Shown one piece after another: positions 40,189 through 48,417 of a DNA stretch of 64,000 nucleotides (its first letter is position 1; each line of letters starts with the position of its first letter). The position numbers were made by a program, and so were the translations under genes. The stretch lies in contig NZ_CP024621.1 of NCBI RefSeq assembly GCF_009846525.1, positions 3,100,001 through 3,164,000 of the forward strand, read 5' to 3'. The notes under the pieces are model-generated. The model saw only the letters and a list, made by a program, of their open reading frames with translations. It was not told the DNA's origin and did no database searches. The stretch is from Halomonas meridiana (GTDB lineage: Bacteria; Pseudomonadota; Gammaproteobacteria; Pseudomonadales; Halomonadaceae).

Positions 40189-41292
40189 TTAGGGTGAATC
40201 CTGTCCCAAGCGAGGCGGTTGCGCTGCCTGTCGACTTTCGAGCCCTCTGGGCCAGGCGTACACCAACGCCTTGAGCAGCGTGGCCAGCGGGATGGCGAAG
40301 AATACTCCCCAAAACCCCCAAATACCGCCAAAAAACAGCACCGCGACGATAATCGATACCGGGTGGATATTGTTGGTTTCCGAGAACAGCACGGGAGCCA
40401 GCACGTTGCCATCCAGCGCCTGAAGCACGCCGTAGGCCACCAGCACGTACACGAACTGCTCGCTGATGCCAAAGTGGAACCCGGCCACCGCCGCCACGGG
40501 AAGCGTTGCGACCGCCGCGCCAATGTACGGCACCAAGACGGAAAATCCGACCAGCACCGCCAGCAGCGCCGTGTAAGGCAGTCCAAAAAAGGCGAACGTG
40601 ATGTATGCCACCGTGCCCACGATCACGATTTCGATGGATTTGCCGCGAATGTAGTTGGCGATCTGGCGGTCCATCTCGTGCCAGATACGGGTGAGCAGCG
40701 TCCGCTTCTGCGGCAGCAACGAAAGCGTAAAACCCACCAGCGCCTCACGGTCTTTCAGCATGAAAAAGACCAGAATCGGCACTAGGACCAGATAGATGAT
40801 CAGCGACATGATATTGCCCAACGAGGTCAGCGAGAGCGTCAACGCGCGCTGGCCAAGCTGGCTGATTTCCCGTCCGGCAACGCCAATCCAGCTCTGCATT
40901 TGATCGGGCGTCACGATATTGGGAAAACGCTGCTGTAACTGATCCAGCCACCCTTGGCCGCTGGCAAACATGCGCGGGGTCTCTTGAACGAGCCCCACCA
41001 GCTGATTCCAGATTAGCGGCATCAAAATGAACGCCAGCGTCAGCAGCACGCTGACAAACGCCAAGAACACCAAAATGACGGCCAACAGGTGCGGTACACG
41101 TCGCCGCGTCAGTGCGCTGACCACCCCTTGCAGTAAAAACGCCAGCACCAGCGCGGTAAAAAAAGGCGCGAGCATACGACCAAACCAGATGATCGCGGCG
41201 AACCCCGCCACCAGCACGAACAGAAGAATCAGCGCCTCCTCGTCCGAAAAGTAGCGTTCGACCCAACCTCTCAGGATGCTGCGCATGGTCAT
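40189..41292 (-). CDS. AI-2E transporter/PerM-family membrane protein
   Basis: This 367-residue protein has about eight transmembrane helices in the AI-2E/UPF0118 pattern, including LAPFFTALVLAFLLQGVV at the N-terminal part and GFSVLVPYIGAAVATLPVAAVAGF in the C-terminal half, then ALDGNVLAPVLFSETNNIHPV, which is the family's most conserved motif. Transport substrates are uncertain; members range from putative AI-2 exporters to Na+(Li+)/H+ antiporters in halophiles. The start at 41292 overlaps the tusA stop (ATGA), with a second in-frame ATG at 41286. Confidence 0.88.
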   Translation of the reverse strand: MTMRSILRGWVERYFSDEEALILLFVLVAGFAAIIWFGRMLAPFFTALVLAFLLQGVVSALTRRRVPHLLAVILVFLAFVSVLLTLAFILMPLIWNQLVGLVQETPRMFASGQGWLDQLQQRFPNIVTPDQMQSWIGVAGREISQLGQRALTLSLTSLGNIMSLIIYLVLVPILVFFMLKDREALVGFTLSLLPQKRTLLTRIWHEMDRQIANYIRGKSIEIVIVGTVAYITFAFFGLPYTALLAVLVGFSVLVPYIGAAVATLPVAAVAGFHFGISEQFVYVLVAYGVLQALDGNVLAPVLFSETNNIHPVSIIVAVLFFGGIWGFWGVFFAIPLATLLKALVYAWPRGLESRQAAQPPRLGQDSP

Positions 41293-41567
41293 GAGTGGGT
41301 ATTCCCTGCTTTACGGATCCAAAACACATATATATCGCCGCGCTGCACCCGCGCTTCCATGACATGGTCACTCAGCTCGGTAAATGCCGCCATATCCCGC
41401 CACGACCCAGCATCGGTGGCGCTGACTTCCAACAGTTGACCGGGGGCTAGACCGGCCAGTGCCTGCTTGGCTTTCAGCAGCGGTAGCGGACAGTGCAATC
41501 CGGTGGCGTCCACTACCCGATCGGGCTGAACCCCCTCGGCCAACCCAGACGCTGTTTGCTCAGACAT
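41289..41567 (-). CDS. tusA: TusA/SirA-family sulfurtransferase-like protein
   Basis: This 92-residue protein has the CPxP motif (HCPLPLLKAKQAL) that carries the sulfur-accepting Cys in TusA-family sulfur-relay proteins. It begins at ATG 41567, behind GGGGGAGAG. It overlaps the perM-like gene, a pairing seen in other gammaproteobacteria. Whether it serves tRNA 2-thiouridine synthesis or another sulfur relay is not decidable here; TtcA in this window uses a different pathway. Confidence 0.88.
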   Translation of the reverse strand: MSEQTASGLAEGVQPDRVVDATGLHCPLPLLKAKQALAGLAPGQLLEVSATDAGSWRDMAAFTELSDHVMEARVQRGDIYVFWIRKAGNTHS

Positions 41568-41749
41568 ACTCTCCCCCAAAGGCAGCTTCTATGGTGCTCA
41601 ATCGTTCGTTGGCTACATAAGCGTCGCATTGTTGCATAAACTGTTTTTTTGCGATGCCCGCCGTGGCTCTGATTTAACGGCACTTCCCTGCCTGAATCAA
41701 TGTCACACCGTTGTTCGCCGCGCCTATAACCTGAACGAATGGGGATGCC

Positions 41750-43210
41750 ATGCTGCTTTTTAGACCCACCAACGCCCGCTGGGCCTGTGCGCTAGCGCTA
41801 TCGCTCGGCACCCTGTGCGTTAGTTTGCCCAGTCACAGCTATGAGGATTACCAACTACCCACGCTAGGCGGCGCATCGTCATCCGTGAGCAACGAAGAGT
41901 TTCGTCTGGGTCGCGCGTGGCTGCGCCAGTTTCGCGCCCAGGCACCGCAGTGGCAGGACCCCATCGTGAGCGACTACCTAGAAAGCCTGGTCGCGCGCCT
42001 GGCGCCCTACAGCCAGCTCGGCAGCCTGCAGACGACGACAGTGATGGTGGATAACCGCTCGCTCAACGCCTTTGCGGTGCCCGGCGGCGTGGTGGGCATC
42101 AATTCGGGGCTATTTGCCTTTGCCGAGGATGAAGGGGCGTTTGTCTCGGTGATTGCCCACGAGCTTGGCCACCTCTCCCAGCGCCACTACGCTCGCGGCA
42201 GCGCCCGCGCGGAGCAAACCCAGCTGCCCGCCATGGCCGCCATGCTCGCGGGGATGCTGATTGCTGCCAGCGGCGGCGGCGATGCGGGCATTGCCACCGC
42301 CATGGGCTCTCAGGCGGCGCTGATTCAAGATCAGCTCGCCTACTCCAGGCGCTTCGAGCAGGAGGCCGACCGCATCGGCCTACAGGCCATGGCAGACGCC
42401 GGTTACGACCCCGAAGCCATGGTGCGCATGTTCGATACCATGCAGCGCCTTTCGCGCCTTCAGGGCGGCACACCGCCGGAATTCCTGCTCACCCACCCGG
42501 TCTCGGACAGCCGCCTGAGCGACGCCCAGGCGCGGGTGTCTCAGCTCAGCGTGGCCAGCCGCTACACCAGCGATACGTTGTACGACATGATGCGTGCCCG
42601 GGCGCTGCTAAGCATCTACCGCAACACGCCCCAGCAGGCGGCGGCGCGACTGGCGCAAGAGGATGCCGAGGAGCCTGCGCTACGCTACATCGACGCGCTG
42701 ATCACGGCACAAAACGGGCAGACCGACCGTGCCCTCCAAACCCTCGACCAGCTAGCCAGCGAGCTTCCCGATTACGGCATGCTGCCCGCCACGGCGGCGC
42801 ACGTGGCGTTGACCGCGCAGCGCTACGATGACGCCATCCACCGCAGCCAGCGGCTGCTGCGGCTAATGCCCAACTACCTGCCGGCGCAGCTCACGCTAGC
42901 GGAAGCGCAGCTACAGCGTCATCCTGAAGCCGCCTATGACCTGCTTCGGGACATTACCGCGCAACACCCGGAAAACCCGCAGGGATTCAACCTGCTGGCC
43001 GAGGCGGCCGGGCGCAGCGGCTTCAACGGCTGGGGGCATCTGGCCCGTGCCGAACACCTCCAGCTCACCGGCCGCATAGACCGCGCCATTCGCCAGCTGA
43101 GTATTGCCAAAGACGCTGCCCAACAGGAGAACGACGCTCAAGCGCTCGCGCGTATCGAGCAGCGCCGAGAAGCGTTTCTTGAGTACCGAGAGACGCTGGA
43201 GACATTTTAG
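41750..43210 (+). CDS. bepA: Periplasmic M48 metalloprotease/chaperone BepA-like with TPR domain
   Basis: This 486-residue secreted protein has an N-terminal signal peptide, an M48 zinc protease domain with HELGH (His137, Glu138, His141) and the third ligand region RRFEQEADRIGL, and a C-terminal TPR domain (about residues 280-475). BepA (YfgC) degrades or helps assemble stalled outer-membrane proteins such as LptD and works with the BAM complex, whose BamC is encoded nearby. It is a single-gene unit ending at a shared bidirectional terminator. Confidence 0.92.
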   Translation: MLLFRPTNARWACALALSLGTLCVSLPSHSYEDYQLPTLGGASSSVSNEEFRLGRAWLRQFRAQAPQWQDPIVSDYLESLVARLAPYSQLGSLQTTTVMVDNRSLNAFAVPGGVVGINSGLFAFAEDEGAFVSVIAHELGHLSQRHYARGSARAEQTQLPAMAAMLAGMLIAASGGGDAGIATAMGSQAALIQDQLAYSRRFEQEADRIGLQAMADAGYDPEAMVRMFDTMQRLSRLQGGTPPEFLLTHPVSDSRLSDAQARVSQLSVASRYTSDTLYDMMRARALLSIYRNTPQQAAARLAQEDAEEPALRYIDALITAQNGQTDRALQTLDQLASELPDYGMLPATAAHVALTAQRYDDAIHRSQRLLRLMPNYLPAQLTLAEAQLQRHPEAAYDLLRDITAQHPENPQGFNLLAEAAGRSGFNGWGHLARAEHLQLTGRIDRAIRQLSIAKDAAQQENDAQALARIEQRREAFLEYRETLETF

Positions 43211-43230
43211 CGCCCATGCAACCTAGGCAA

Positions 43231-43260
43231 AAAAGCCCGACGCATTGCGTTCGGGCTTTT
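43231..43260. terminator. Bidirectional terminator between bepA and nadA
   Basis: AAAAGCCCGA (43231-43240) pairs with TCGGGCTTTT (43251-43260) around a CGCATTGCGT loop. A/T tracts on both sides suit termination of bepA (plus) and nadA (minus). Confidence 0.85.
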
Positions 43261-43289
43261 GGCTAACATCAGAGACGTTGTGCTGATGT

Positions 43290-44318
43290 CTAAGCGTTAA
43301 AGTTCAGCATGCGTTCGAGGGGTTTGAGCGCCTGCTGACGCAGCGCGTCGTCGACGAAAATTTCGCCGCTGCCTTCACGCAGCGCGCCTGCCAAATTATC
43401 CAGCGCGTTCATCGCCATCCACGGGCAGTGGGCACAGCTACGGCACGTCGCACCGTTACCGGCGGTGGGCGCTTCAAAGAGCGTTTTCTCAGGCACCGCT
43501 TGCTGCATCTTGAAAAAGATCCCACGATCAGTCGCCACGATCAGCTTGTCGTTGGGTAGCGTTTTCGCCGCTTTGATGAGTTGCGAGGTGGAGCCCGCCA
43601 CATCGGCCAGCGTCACGACGGCTTCCGGCGACTCCGGGTGAACAAGCACGGCGGCATCCGGATATAGACGCTTCAAGTCTTGAATGCCTTTCGCCTTGAA
43701 CTCCTCGTGCACGATGCAGGCACCGTCCCACATCAGCATATCGGCCCCGGTTTTCTTCTGGATATAGCCACCCAGGTGTTTGTCCGGCGCCCAGAGGATT
43801 TTTTCGCCCTTCGCCTGCAGATGCTCGATGACCTCCACGGCGATCGAAGAGGTCACGACCCAATCGGCACGCGCCTTCACCGCCGCCGAGGTATTGGCAT
43901 ACACCACCACTGTACGATCAGGATGGGCATCGCAGAACGCGCTGAACTCATCGATAGGGCAACCGACATCCAAGGAGCAGGTCGCTTCGAGCGTTGGCAT
44001 CAACACGCGCTTTTCGGGGGAGAGGATCTTGGCCGTTTCGCCCATGAAACGCACGCCAGCAACCACCAGCGTAGTGGCCTCATGGCGAGCGCCAAAGCGG
44101 GCCATTTCCAGGGAGTCAGCCACACAGCCGCCAGTCTCTTCGGCTAGCTGCTGAATGGCATCGTCGGTGTAGTAATGCGCTACCAAAACGGCGTTGTTCG
44201 CCTTGAGCAGCTGCTTGATCTCAGCCACTCGCGCTTCGTCTTCCGCCGGGATGCGGGTAGGGCAGTACGGGCTTGGCAGCGGAGCGTCTAACTCCACTTG
44301 AGAAGTCATCATAGTCAT
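43290..44318 (-). CDS. nadA: Quinolinate synthase NadA
   Basis: This enzyme of about 342 residues condenses iminoaspartate with dihydroxyacetone phosphate to quinolinate using a 4Fe-4S cluster. Visible motifs are [64 protein letters not shown] and the C-terminal [16 protein letters not shown] at 44318 is chosen from several close starts (44312 and 44309 also in frame); none has a strong ribosome-binding site. It supplies NadC, encoded at 34451-35305. A hairpin (44461-44467 with 44476-44482) lies upstream. Confidence 0.96.
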   Translation of the reverse strand: MTMMTSQVELDAPLPSPYCPTRIPAEDEARVAEIKQLLKANNAVLVAHYYTDDAIQQLAEETGGCVADSLEMARFGARHEATTLVVAGVRFMGETAKILSPEKRVLMPTLEATCSLDVGCPIDEFSAFCDAHPDRTVVVYANTSAAVKARADWVVTSSIAVEVIEHLQAKGEKILWAPDKHLGGYIQKKTGADMLMWDGACIVHEEFKAKGIQDLKRLYPDAAVLVHPESPEAVVTLADVAGSTSQLIKAAKTLPNDKLIVATDRGIFFKMQQAVPEKTLFEAPTAGNGATCRSCAHCPWMAMNALDNLAGALREGSGEIFVDDALRQQALKPLERMLNFNA

Positions 44319-44616
44319 CGTGTCTACCACTGTGACGAACAGGGAATCCCCCTGTTAAACACCAGTCACGGCGTATGCGCTCCGCATGCGCCGCACTCGG
44401 GGCAACGGCCGCTGCGTCTTTCGCGGTGGCGCGTCACCAATCTGACTCTTGGGAGCCAGGGCTGCCGTGACAGCTCGGCAGCTATACGATCAATCGATTA
44501 GACGTTCATTCATCCTGTTTCACGATGCCATCACGTCGTTGTCATGGCATTGTGGTGGACAATGATTGTTCGCTGCAAGCGCAAAGTCACGCTGCGGCGC
44601 GTCAAAACGCCCATAG
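44319..44616. other. Intergenic region between nadA and the tRNA-Lys terminator
   Basis: No gene seen. It contains one perfect 7-bp hairpin (GCTGCCG at 44461-44467, CGGCAGC at 44476-44482) that would fall in or before the nadA leader. An A/T-rich stretch around 44480-44530 is the likely nadA promoter area, but no convincing -35/-10 pair was found. Confidence 0.4.
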
Positions 44617-44650
44617 CAAAACGCCCCTGGCAGCAAGCTACCAAGGGCGT
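44617..44650 (-). terminator. Terminator of the tRNA-Lys transcript
   Basis: ACGCCCCTGG (44621-44630) pairs with CCAAGGGCGT (44641-44650) apart from one C-A mismatch, with a 10-base loop, and is followed on the minus strand by TTTTGC. It begins 8 bases after the tRNA 3' end. Confidence 0.75.
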
Positions 44651-44657
44651 CGAAATT

Positions 44658-44733
44658 TGGTGGGTCGTGTAGGATTCGAACCTACGACCAATTGATTAAA
44701 AGTCAACTGCTCTACCAACTGAGCTAACGACCC
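44658..44733 (-). tRNA. tRNA-Lys (anticodon TTT), distal copy
   Basis: This 76-nt cloverleaf has acceptor GGGTCGT/ACGACCC, D-loop region AGCTCAGTTGGTAGAGC, anticodon loop CTTTTAA (anticodon TTT), T-arm GTAGGTTCGAATCCTAC, discriminator A and encoded CCA. It is identical to the second copy 110 bases upstream and is probably processed from the same transcript. Confidence 0.97.
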
Positions 44734-44843
44734 AAATTTTGCTGCGTCACTACGGATGGCGCCAACATTCACGAATCCCGCAATGGCTGGCATCAAAACA
44801 AGGCATTAAGAAGATAACGGCTTGATGCATTGTTTGGTTCGGA

Positions 44844-44919
44844 TGGTGGGTCGTGTAGGATTCGAACCTACGACCAATTGATTAAAAGTCAACTGCTCTA
44901 CCAACTGAGCTAACGACCC
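44844..44919 (-). tRNA. tRNA-Lys (anticodon TTT), promoter-proximal copy
   Basis: Identical in sequence to the copy at 44658-44733, including the encoded CCA. It is the first gene of the two-tRNA unit; its own promoter lies at 44936-44964, directly next to the insertion element. Confidence 0.97.
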
Positions 44920-44935
44920 GTCCGAACGGATGCAT

Positions 44936-44964
44936 ATAGTACGGATACGGCTTGTGAATAGCAA
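44936..44964 (-). promoter_or_regulatory. Promoter of the tRNA-Lys pair
   Basis: On the minus strand TTGCTA (44959-44964), a 17-bp spacer and TACTAT (44936-44941) form a good sigma-70 promoter ending about 17 bases before the tRNA 5' end. An A-rich UP-element-like stretch (AGATAAAAAAGGG) precedes the -35. The insertion element is inserted within that stretch, 7 bp from the -35, and its target duplication restores most of it. Confidence 0.65.
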
Positions 44965-44970
44965 GCCCTT

Positions 44971-44978
44971 TTTTATCT
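44971..44978. repeat. 8-bp target-site duplication, left copy
   Basis: TTTTATCT directly before the left inverted repeat, identical to 48351-48358 after the right one. Confidence 0.93.
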
Positions 44979-45002
44979 GGGTAAGCGGATTAAATGGTTG
45001 AT
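44979..45002 (+). repeat. Left 24-bp terminal inverted repeat of the ISL3 element
   Basis: It begins GGGTAAGCGGATT and ends GGTTGAT. It matches the reverse complement of 48327-48350 at all but three positions (6, 7 and 14). Confidence 0.93.
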
Positions 45003-45065
45003 CTTACCTTTGCATGAGAGTGAGACAGACCGGCATCTCATCGGATTATCTGGTTGATGCTTCAC

Positions 45066-45473
45066 CTACTGCTGGTGCATGTTTCCTTCGCTAATTCCAG
45101 CAAGAACCCCACACGCCTCAACTTCCCGGTCATCGTTGCAACTCGCTCTCAGTGAAACGAGTTGTTTCTCAAGCGCTTGCAGAGCGGTTATCTGCGACCG
45201 CACATGAGAGATGTGATCATCGAGCAAGGCGTTGACGGCGGTACAAGGCTGATGAGGGTCGTCCTGATAGCTCTGTAGTTCGTGAATCTCAGCCAGTGAC
45301 AGGCCCAGGATTCTGCAGCGACGGATGAAGGCCAGCCCCTCACCATGCTTCTCGGTATAGACACGGTAACCGTTGTCCTGCCGATCAGGCGGCGGCAACA
45401 AGCCCTGCTGTTCATAGAAGCGGATCGTCTGTGTTTCGACCCCTACCAACTGCGCCAACTGACCAATGCGCAT
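45066..45473 (-). CDS. cadR: MerR-family Cd(II)/Pb(II)-responsive regulator (CadR/PbrR type) on the insertion element
   Basis: This 135-residue regulator has the MerR N-terminal HTH (MRIGQLAQLVGVETQTIRFYEQQGLLPPP) and the CadR/PbrR metal-binding Cys set: Cys in HQPCTAVNALLDDHI, in LRASCND and in EACGVL. ATG at 45473 follows GGAGGAGG. It is divergent from the cation transporter gene across a MerR-type promoter with a 19-bp spacer, so it most likely represses that promoter and activates it on metal binding. It is carried entirely within the ISL3 element. Confidence 0.92.
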   Translation of the reverse strand: MRIGQLAQLVGVETQTIRFYEQQGLLPPPDRQDNGYRVYTEKHGEGLAFIRRCRILGLSLAEIHELQSYQDDPHQPCTAVNALLDDHISHVRSQITALQALEKQLVSLRASCNDDREVEACGVLAGISEGNMHQQ

Positions 45474-45504
45474 CAGCCTCCTCCCCAACGGATTCTTTAC
45501 TCTA

Positions 45505-45535
45505 TTGACCTTATAGTAGCTTTATAGTTTTAAAT
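45505..45535 (+). promoter_or_regulatory. MerR-type promoter/operator of the element's transporter-lspA genes
   Basis: TTGACC (45505-45510) and TTAAAT (45530-45535) are separated by 19 bp, the over-long spacing characteristic of MerR-regulated promoters. An imperfect dyad centred near 45518 lies in the spacer. It sits between the divergent cadR and transporter genes. Confidence 0.8.
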
Positions 45536-45568
45536 GGTACCACAACATTGTTCAAGTGGAGTCGTATC

Positions 45569-46465
45569 ATGAGCAAATCCTGTGGTGGCGCCTGTGGCGG
45601 TGATGCAACGTCCGCAGCGGATACCGATATACAGGCCTCCTCCGAGGCGCCAGGGAGATGGGTCAGTGTTTATGCCGTGCCGAAGATGGACTGTCCATCA
45701 GAAGAACGAATGATTCGCCTAGCCCTGAACGGCTTTGAGGAGATTCGGGCGCTGTCCTTCGACTTGTCGAACCGCCGGCTGAAGGTCGTGCATGACGGCG
45801 AGGTCGAGCCCGTCACCTCGAAACTGAAGACCTTGGGGCTAGGCGCCTCGCTTCAGGAAACCGTCGCTGCAAATCCGGAGACCATCAAGGCCGCCGAGTT
45901 TTCGGCAGCTTCTGCTAAGCAAGAATCCGGGACCCTGCGCTGGTTGCTCGGCATCAATGCACTTCTGTTCGTGGTGGAAATGACTGCCGGTCTGATCGCC
46001 CAGTCCACCGGCCTGATTGGAGAATCCCTGGACAATTTTGCCGATGCGGCGGTGTACGGGCTTGCCCTTTATGCGGTTGGACATAGCGTGAAAATGCAGG
46101 TACGTGCCGCGCATCTTGCTGGTGTACTGCAACTGATCTTGGCTGTGGGCGTGCTCGTAGAGGTGGTGAGACGCTTTGTATTCGGTAGTGAGCCTGAATC
46201 GCTGGTGATGATGGCTATCGCATTCGTCGCATTGATTGCCAATACCAGTTGTCTGCTGCTCATATCCAAACATCGGGAAGGCGGGGCGCACATGAAGGCA
46301 AGCTGGATATTCTCGGCCAACGACGTGGTGATCAACCTGGGGGTCATCACCGCCGGCGCCCTGGTCGCGTGGACCGGTTCCAATTATCCGGATCTGATTA
46401 TCGGCACCATCGCGGGGGGCATTGTACTTAACGGTGCCAGACGCATTTTGGCGTTGAAGGGTTAA
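45569..46465 (+). CDS. Cation diffusion facilitator-family transporter with N-terminal metal-binding region
   Basis: This 298-residue protein starts with a Cys-rich segment SKSCGGACGGD, followed by an HMA-like region around MDCPSEERMIRLAL, then a CDF membrane domain of about six helices (LLGINALLFVVEMTAGLIA, GESLDNFADAAVYGLAL, MKASWIFSANDVVINLGVI). The Asp pairs in the second and fifth helices are typical zinc/cadmium transport residues. It is the likely effector of the cadR-controlled promoter, exporting divalent metal. ATG at 45569 follows GTGGAG. Stop to lspA start is 3 bases. Confidence 0.88.
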   Translation: MSKSCGGACGGDATSAADTDIQASSEAPGRWVSVYAVPKMDCPSEERMIRLALNGFEEIRALSFDLSNRRLKVVHDGEVEPVTSKLKTLGLGASLQETVAANPETIKAAEFSAASAKQESGTLRWLLGINALLFVVEMTAGLIAQSTGLIGESLDNFADAAVYGLALYAVGHSVKMQVRAAHLAGVLQLILAVGVLVEVVRRFVFGSEPESLVMMAIAFVALIANTSCLLLISKHREGGAHMKASWIFSANDVVINLGVITAGALVAWTGSNYPDLIIGTIAGGIVLNGARRILALKG

Positions 46466-46468
46466 ATA

Positions 46469-46981
46469 ATGCTCATTATTGGCAAAAAGCTCTCGCCGTA
46501 TGCCCTATTGTCCATATCGGGCCTGCTGGCAGCGTCTGATCAGGCTGTAAAGTGGCTGGTGCAGCAATCAATGGCCTATGGCGAGTATGTTTCGGTGACC
46601 CCGTTCTTTAACTGGGTGCACCTATGGAACACCGGTGCCGCATTCAGTCTTTTTGCGAATGGTGGAGGCTGGCAGCGCTACTTTTTTATCGGAATCGCGG
46701 TAGTGGTCTCGATTTTTCTGATCAAGCTGATCCTTGAAAATCGTCATAAAGGAGAAGCCATCGCTTACAGTCTTATCCTCGGTGGCGCCATGGGCAACCT
46801 GATTGACCGGGTCTTTCGCGGCTATGTTGTGGATTCCTTTGATTTCTATTGGCGAGACTGGCATTGGCCGGCCTTCAACCTGGCTGATATTGCAATTGTC
46901 CTCGGTGCCTTACTTTTCGTTTCCAGCAGCTTGTTGGGTAAAAAAGCAAACACCAATGCCGAGCCGGATGGATCTGACTGA
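46469..46981 (+). CDS. lspA: Signal peptidase II (prolipoprotein signal peptidase), element-borne copy
   Basis: This 170-residue inner-membrane aspartyl protease removes signal peptides from prolipoproteins. Four helices and both catalytic Asp motifs are present: GNLIDRVFRGYVVDSFDFY and FNLADIAI; NTGAAFSLF is the third conserved block. It is the third gene of the insertion element, 3 bases after the transporter, so it is probably induced with it by metal. The host chromosomal lspA (usually next to ileS) is not in the window. Why the element carries lspA is not established. Confidence 0.94.
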   Translation: MLIIGKKLSPYALLSISGLLAASDQAVKWLVQQSMAYGEYVSVTPFFNWVHLWNTGAAFSLFANGGGWQRYFFIGIAVVVSIFLIKLILENRHKGEAIAYSLILGGAMGNLIDRVFRGYVVDSFDFYWRDWHWPAFNLADIAIVLGALLFVSSSLLGKKANTNAEPDGSD

Positions 46982-47002
46982 CACCTACGCCTATACAACA
47001 CC

Positions 47003-48292
47003 ATGACCGAACTTCCCGACAACATCCTTCACCTGCCGCAATACCAAGTACTGGGCTGCAAATCAACCGACGACGAAATGCACTTCCAGGTGGACGTGCC
47101 CGATCCCATCGCCTGCGAGGAATGCGGCGTGCAGGGTGAGTTCGTACGGTTCGGCAAGCGTGACGTTCCCTATCGTGATCTGCCCATCCACGGCAAGCGG
47201 GTCACTCTCTGGGTGGTCCGCCGCCGATACACCTGCCGGGCCTGCAAGACAACATTCAGGCCCCAGCTACCGGAGATGGTGGACGGATTCCGTATGACAC
47301 TGCGGCTGCATGAGTACGTGGAGAAGGAATCCTTCAACCACCCCTACACCTTTGTGGCGGCACAGACCGGCCTGGACGAGAAGACGGTGCGCGACATCTT
47401 CAACGCCCGCGCCGAGTTCCTGGGGCGCTGGCACCGCTTCGAGACGCCCCGCATCCTGGGCATTGACGAGCTATACCTGAACAAGCGCTACCGCTGCATT
47501 CTGACCAACATTGAGGAGCGAACCCTGCTCGACCTGCTGGCCACCCGCCGCCAGGACGTGGTGACCAACTACCTGATGAAGCTGAAAGACCGGCAGAAGG
47601 TCGAGATCGTCAGCATGGACATGTGGAACCCCTACCGGGCAGCGGTCAAGGCTGTGCTGCCCCAGGCCCGTATCGTGGTCGATAAGTTCCATGTGGTGCG
47701 CATGGCCAACGATGCCCTAGAGAGAGTGCGCAAGGGCCTCAGAAAGGAGCTGAAACCGTCCCAGAGCCGGACTCTCAAGGGAGACCGGAAAATCCTGCTG
47801 AAACGCGCTCACGAAGTCTCAGACCGGGAGCGCCTCATCATGGAGACCTGGACAGGCGCGTTCCCGCAACTGCTGGCCGCCTACGAGCACAAGGAGCGCT
47901 TCTACGGCATCTGGGACGCCACCACACGGCTCCAGGCAGAAGCCGCCCTGGACGAGTGGATAGCCACCATCCCGAAGGGCCAAAAGGAAGTCTGGAGCGA
48001 TCTGGTCAGGGCAGTGGGAAACTGGCGCGAAGAGACCATGACCTACTTCGAGACGGACATGCCCGTCACCAACGCTTACACGGAGTCCATCAACCGACTT
48101 GCCAAGGACAAGAACCGTGAAGGGCGCGGTTACTCCTTCGAGGTGATGCGGGCACGAATGCTCTACACCACGAAGCACAAGAAGAAGGCACCGACTGCGA
48201 AGGTCTCTCCTTTCTACAAGAAAACCATCGGTTACGGACTGCCGGACTTCGCAGAGGAACTCAACTACGGAGTCGACCTATCAACCATCTGA
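47003..48292 (+). CDS. tnpA: ISL3-family transposase
   Basis: This 429-residue transposase has an N-terminal zinc-binding region (CEECG and CRACKTTFRP), an HTH (HPYTFVAAQTGLDEKTVRDIFN), and the DDE catalytic domain with Asp in GIDELYLNKRYRC, Asp in VSMDMWNPYRAAV and Glu in NAYTESINRLAKDKNREG. It is full length with no frameshift, so the element may still be able to move. The right terminal repeat lies 35 bases beyond its stop. The reading frame starts 21 bases after lspA. Confidence 0.95.
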   Translation: MTELPDNILHLPQYQVLGCKSTDDEMHFQVDVPDPIACEECGVQGEFVRFGKRDVPYRDLPIHGKRVTLWVVRRRYTCRACKTTFRPQLPEMVDGFRMTLRLHEYVEKESFNHPYTFVAAQTGLDEKTVRDIFNARAEFLGRWHRFETPRILGIDELYLNKRYRCILTNIEERTLLDLLATRRQDVVTNYLMKLKDRQKVEIVSMDMWNPYRAAVKAVLPQARIVVDKFHVVRMANDALERVRKGLRKELKPSQSRTLKGDRKILLKRAHEVSDRERLIMETWTGAFPQLLAAYEHKERFYGIWDATTRLQAEAALDEWIATIPKGQKEVWSDLVRAVGNWREETMTYFETDMPVTNAYTESINRLAKDKNREGRGYSFEVMRARMLYTTKHKKKAPTAKVSPFYKKTIGYGLPDFAEELNYGVDLSTI

Positions 48293-48326
48293 GGGTGGTA
48301 TCAGATTGATGGGGTGAAGGTGCCCC

Positions 48327-48350
48327 ATCAACCATTAAATCCGTATACCC
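48327..48350 (-). repeat. Right 24-bp terminal inverted repeat of the ISL3 element
   Basis: On the minus strand it begins GGGTATACGGATT and ends GGTTGAT, pairing with 44979-45002. It lies 35 bases after the transposase stop. Confidence 0.93.
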
Positions 48351-48358
48351 TTTTATCT
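48351..48358. repeat. 8-bp target-site duplication, right copy
   Basis: TTTTATCT directly after the right inverted repeat, identical to 44971-44978. Confidence 0.93.
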
Positions 48359-48374
48359 TTCGTCTATATTCCGT

Positions 48375-48409
48375 CCTCTGCGGCGTCGACAACGCCTACA
48401 CCGCAGAGG
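48375..48409 (-). other. Hairpin downstream of rluB
   Basis: CCTCTGCGG (48375-48383) pairs with CCGCAGAGG (48401-48409), with a nested GGCGT/ACGCC stem in the loop. No T tract follows on the minus strand, so termination is uncertain. It is the first structured sequence to the right of the insertion element. Confidence 0.5.
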
Positions 48410-48417
48410 TCACTTGC

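Larger units (their letters stand above)
44979..48350 (+). mobile_element. Complete ISL3-family insertion element of the ISPpu12 type carrying metal-resistance genes and lspA
   Basis: The element is 3372 bp. Terminal inverted repeats of 24 bp (44979-45002 and 48327-48350) match at 21 of 24 positions, and an 8-bp direct repeat TTTTATCT flanks it (44971-44978 and 48351-48358), showing transposition-type insertion with little later decay. Contents in order are cadR (minus), a divergent MerR-type promoter, a cation diffusion facilitator gene, lspA and an ISL3 transposase (all plus). This gene set and length agree with my recollection of ISPpu12 from a Pseudomonas putida catabolic plasmid; an IS database comparison would settle identity. 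Confidence 0.95.

Noticed and set aside
44298-44501. Small plus-strand frame opposite and beyond the nadA start
   Set aside because: It has no ribosome-binding site, overlaps the nadA 5' end in antisense, and looks like a random GC-rich opening.
44658-44919. tRNA-Lys genes as an attachment site for an integrative element
   Set aside because: The adjacent mobile DNA is a short ISL3 element with its own terminal repeats and target duplication. There is no integrase and no repeated tRNA 3' end at its far side; the duplicated tRNAs are whole genes.
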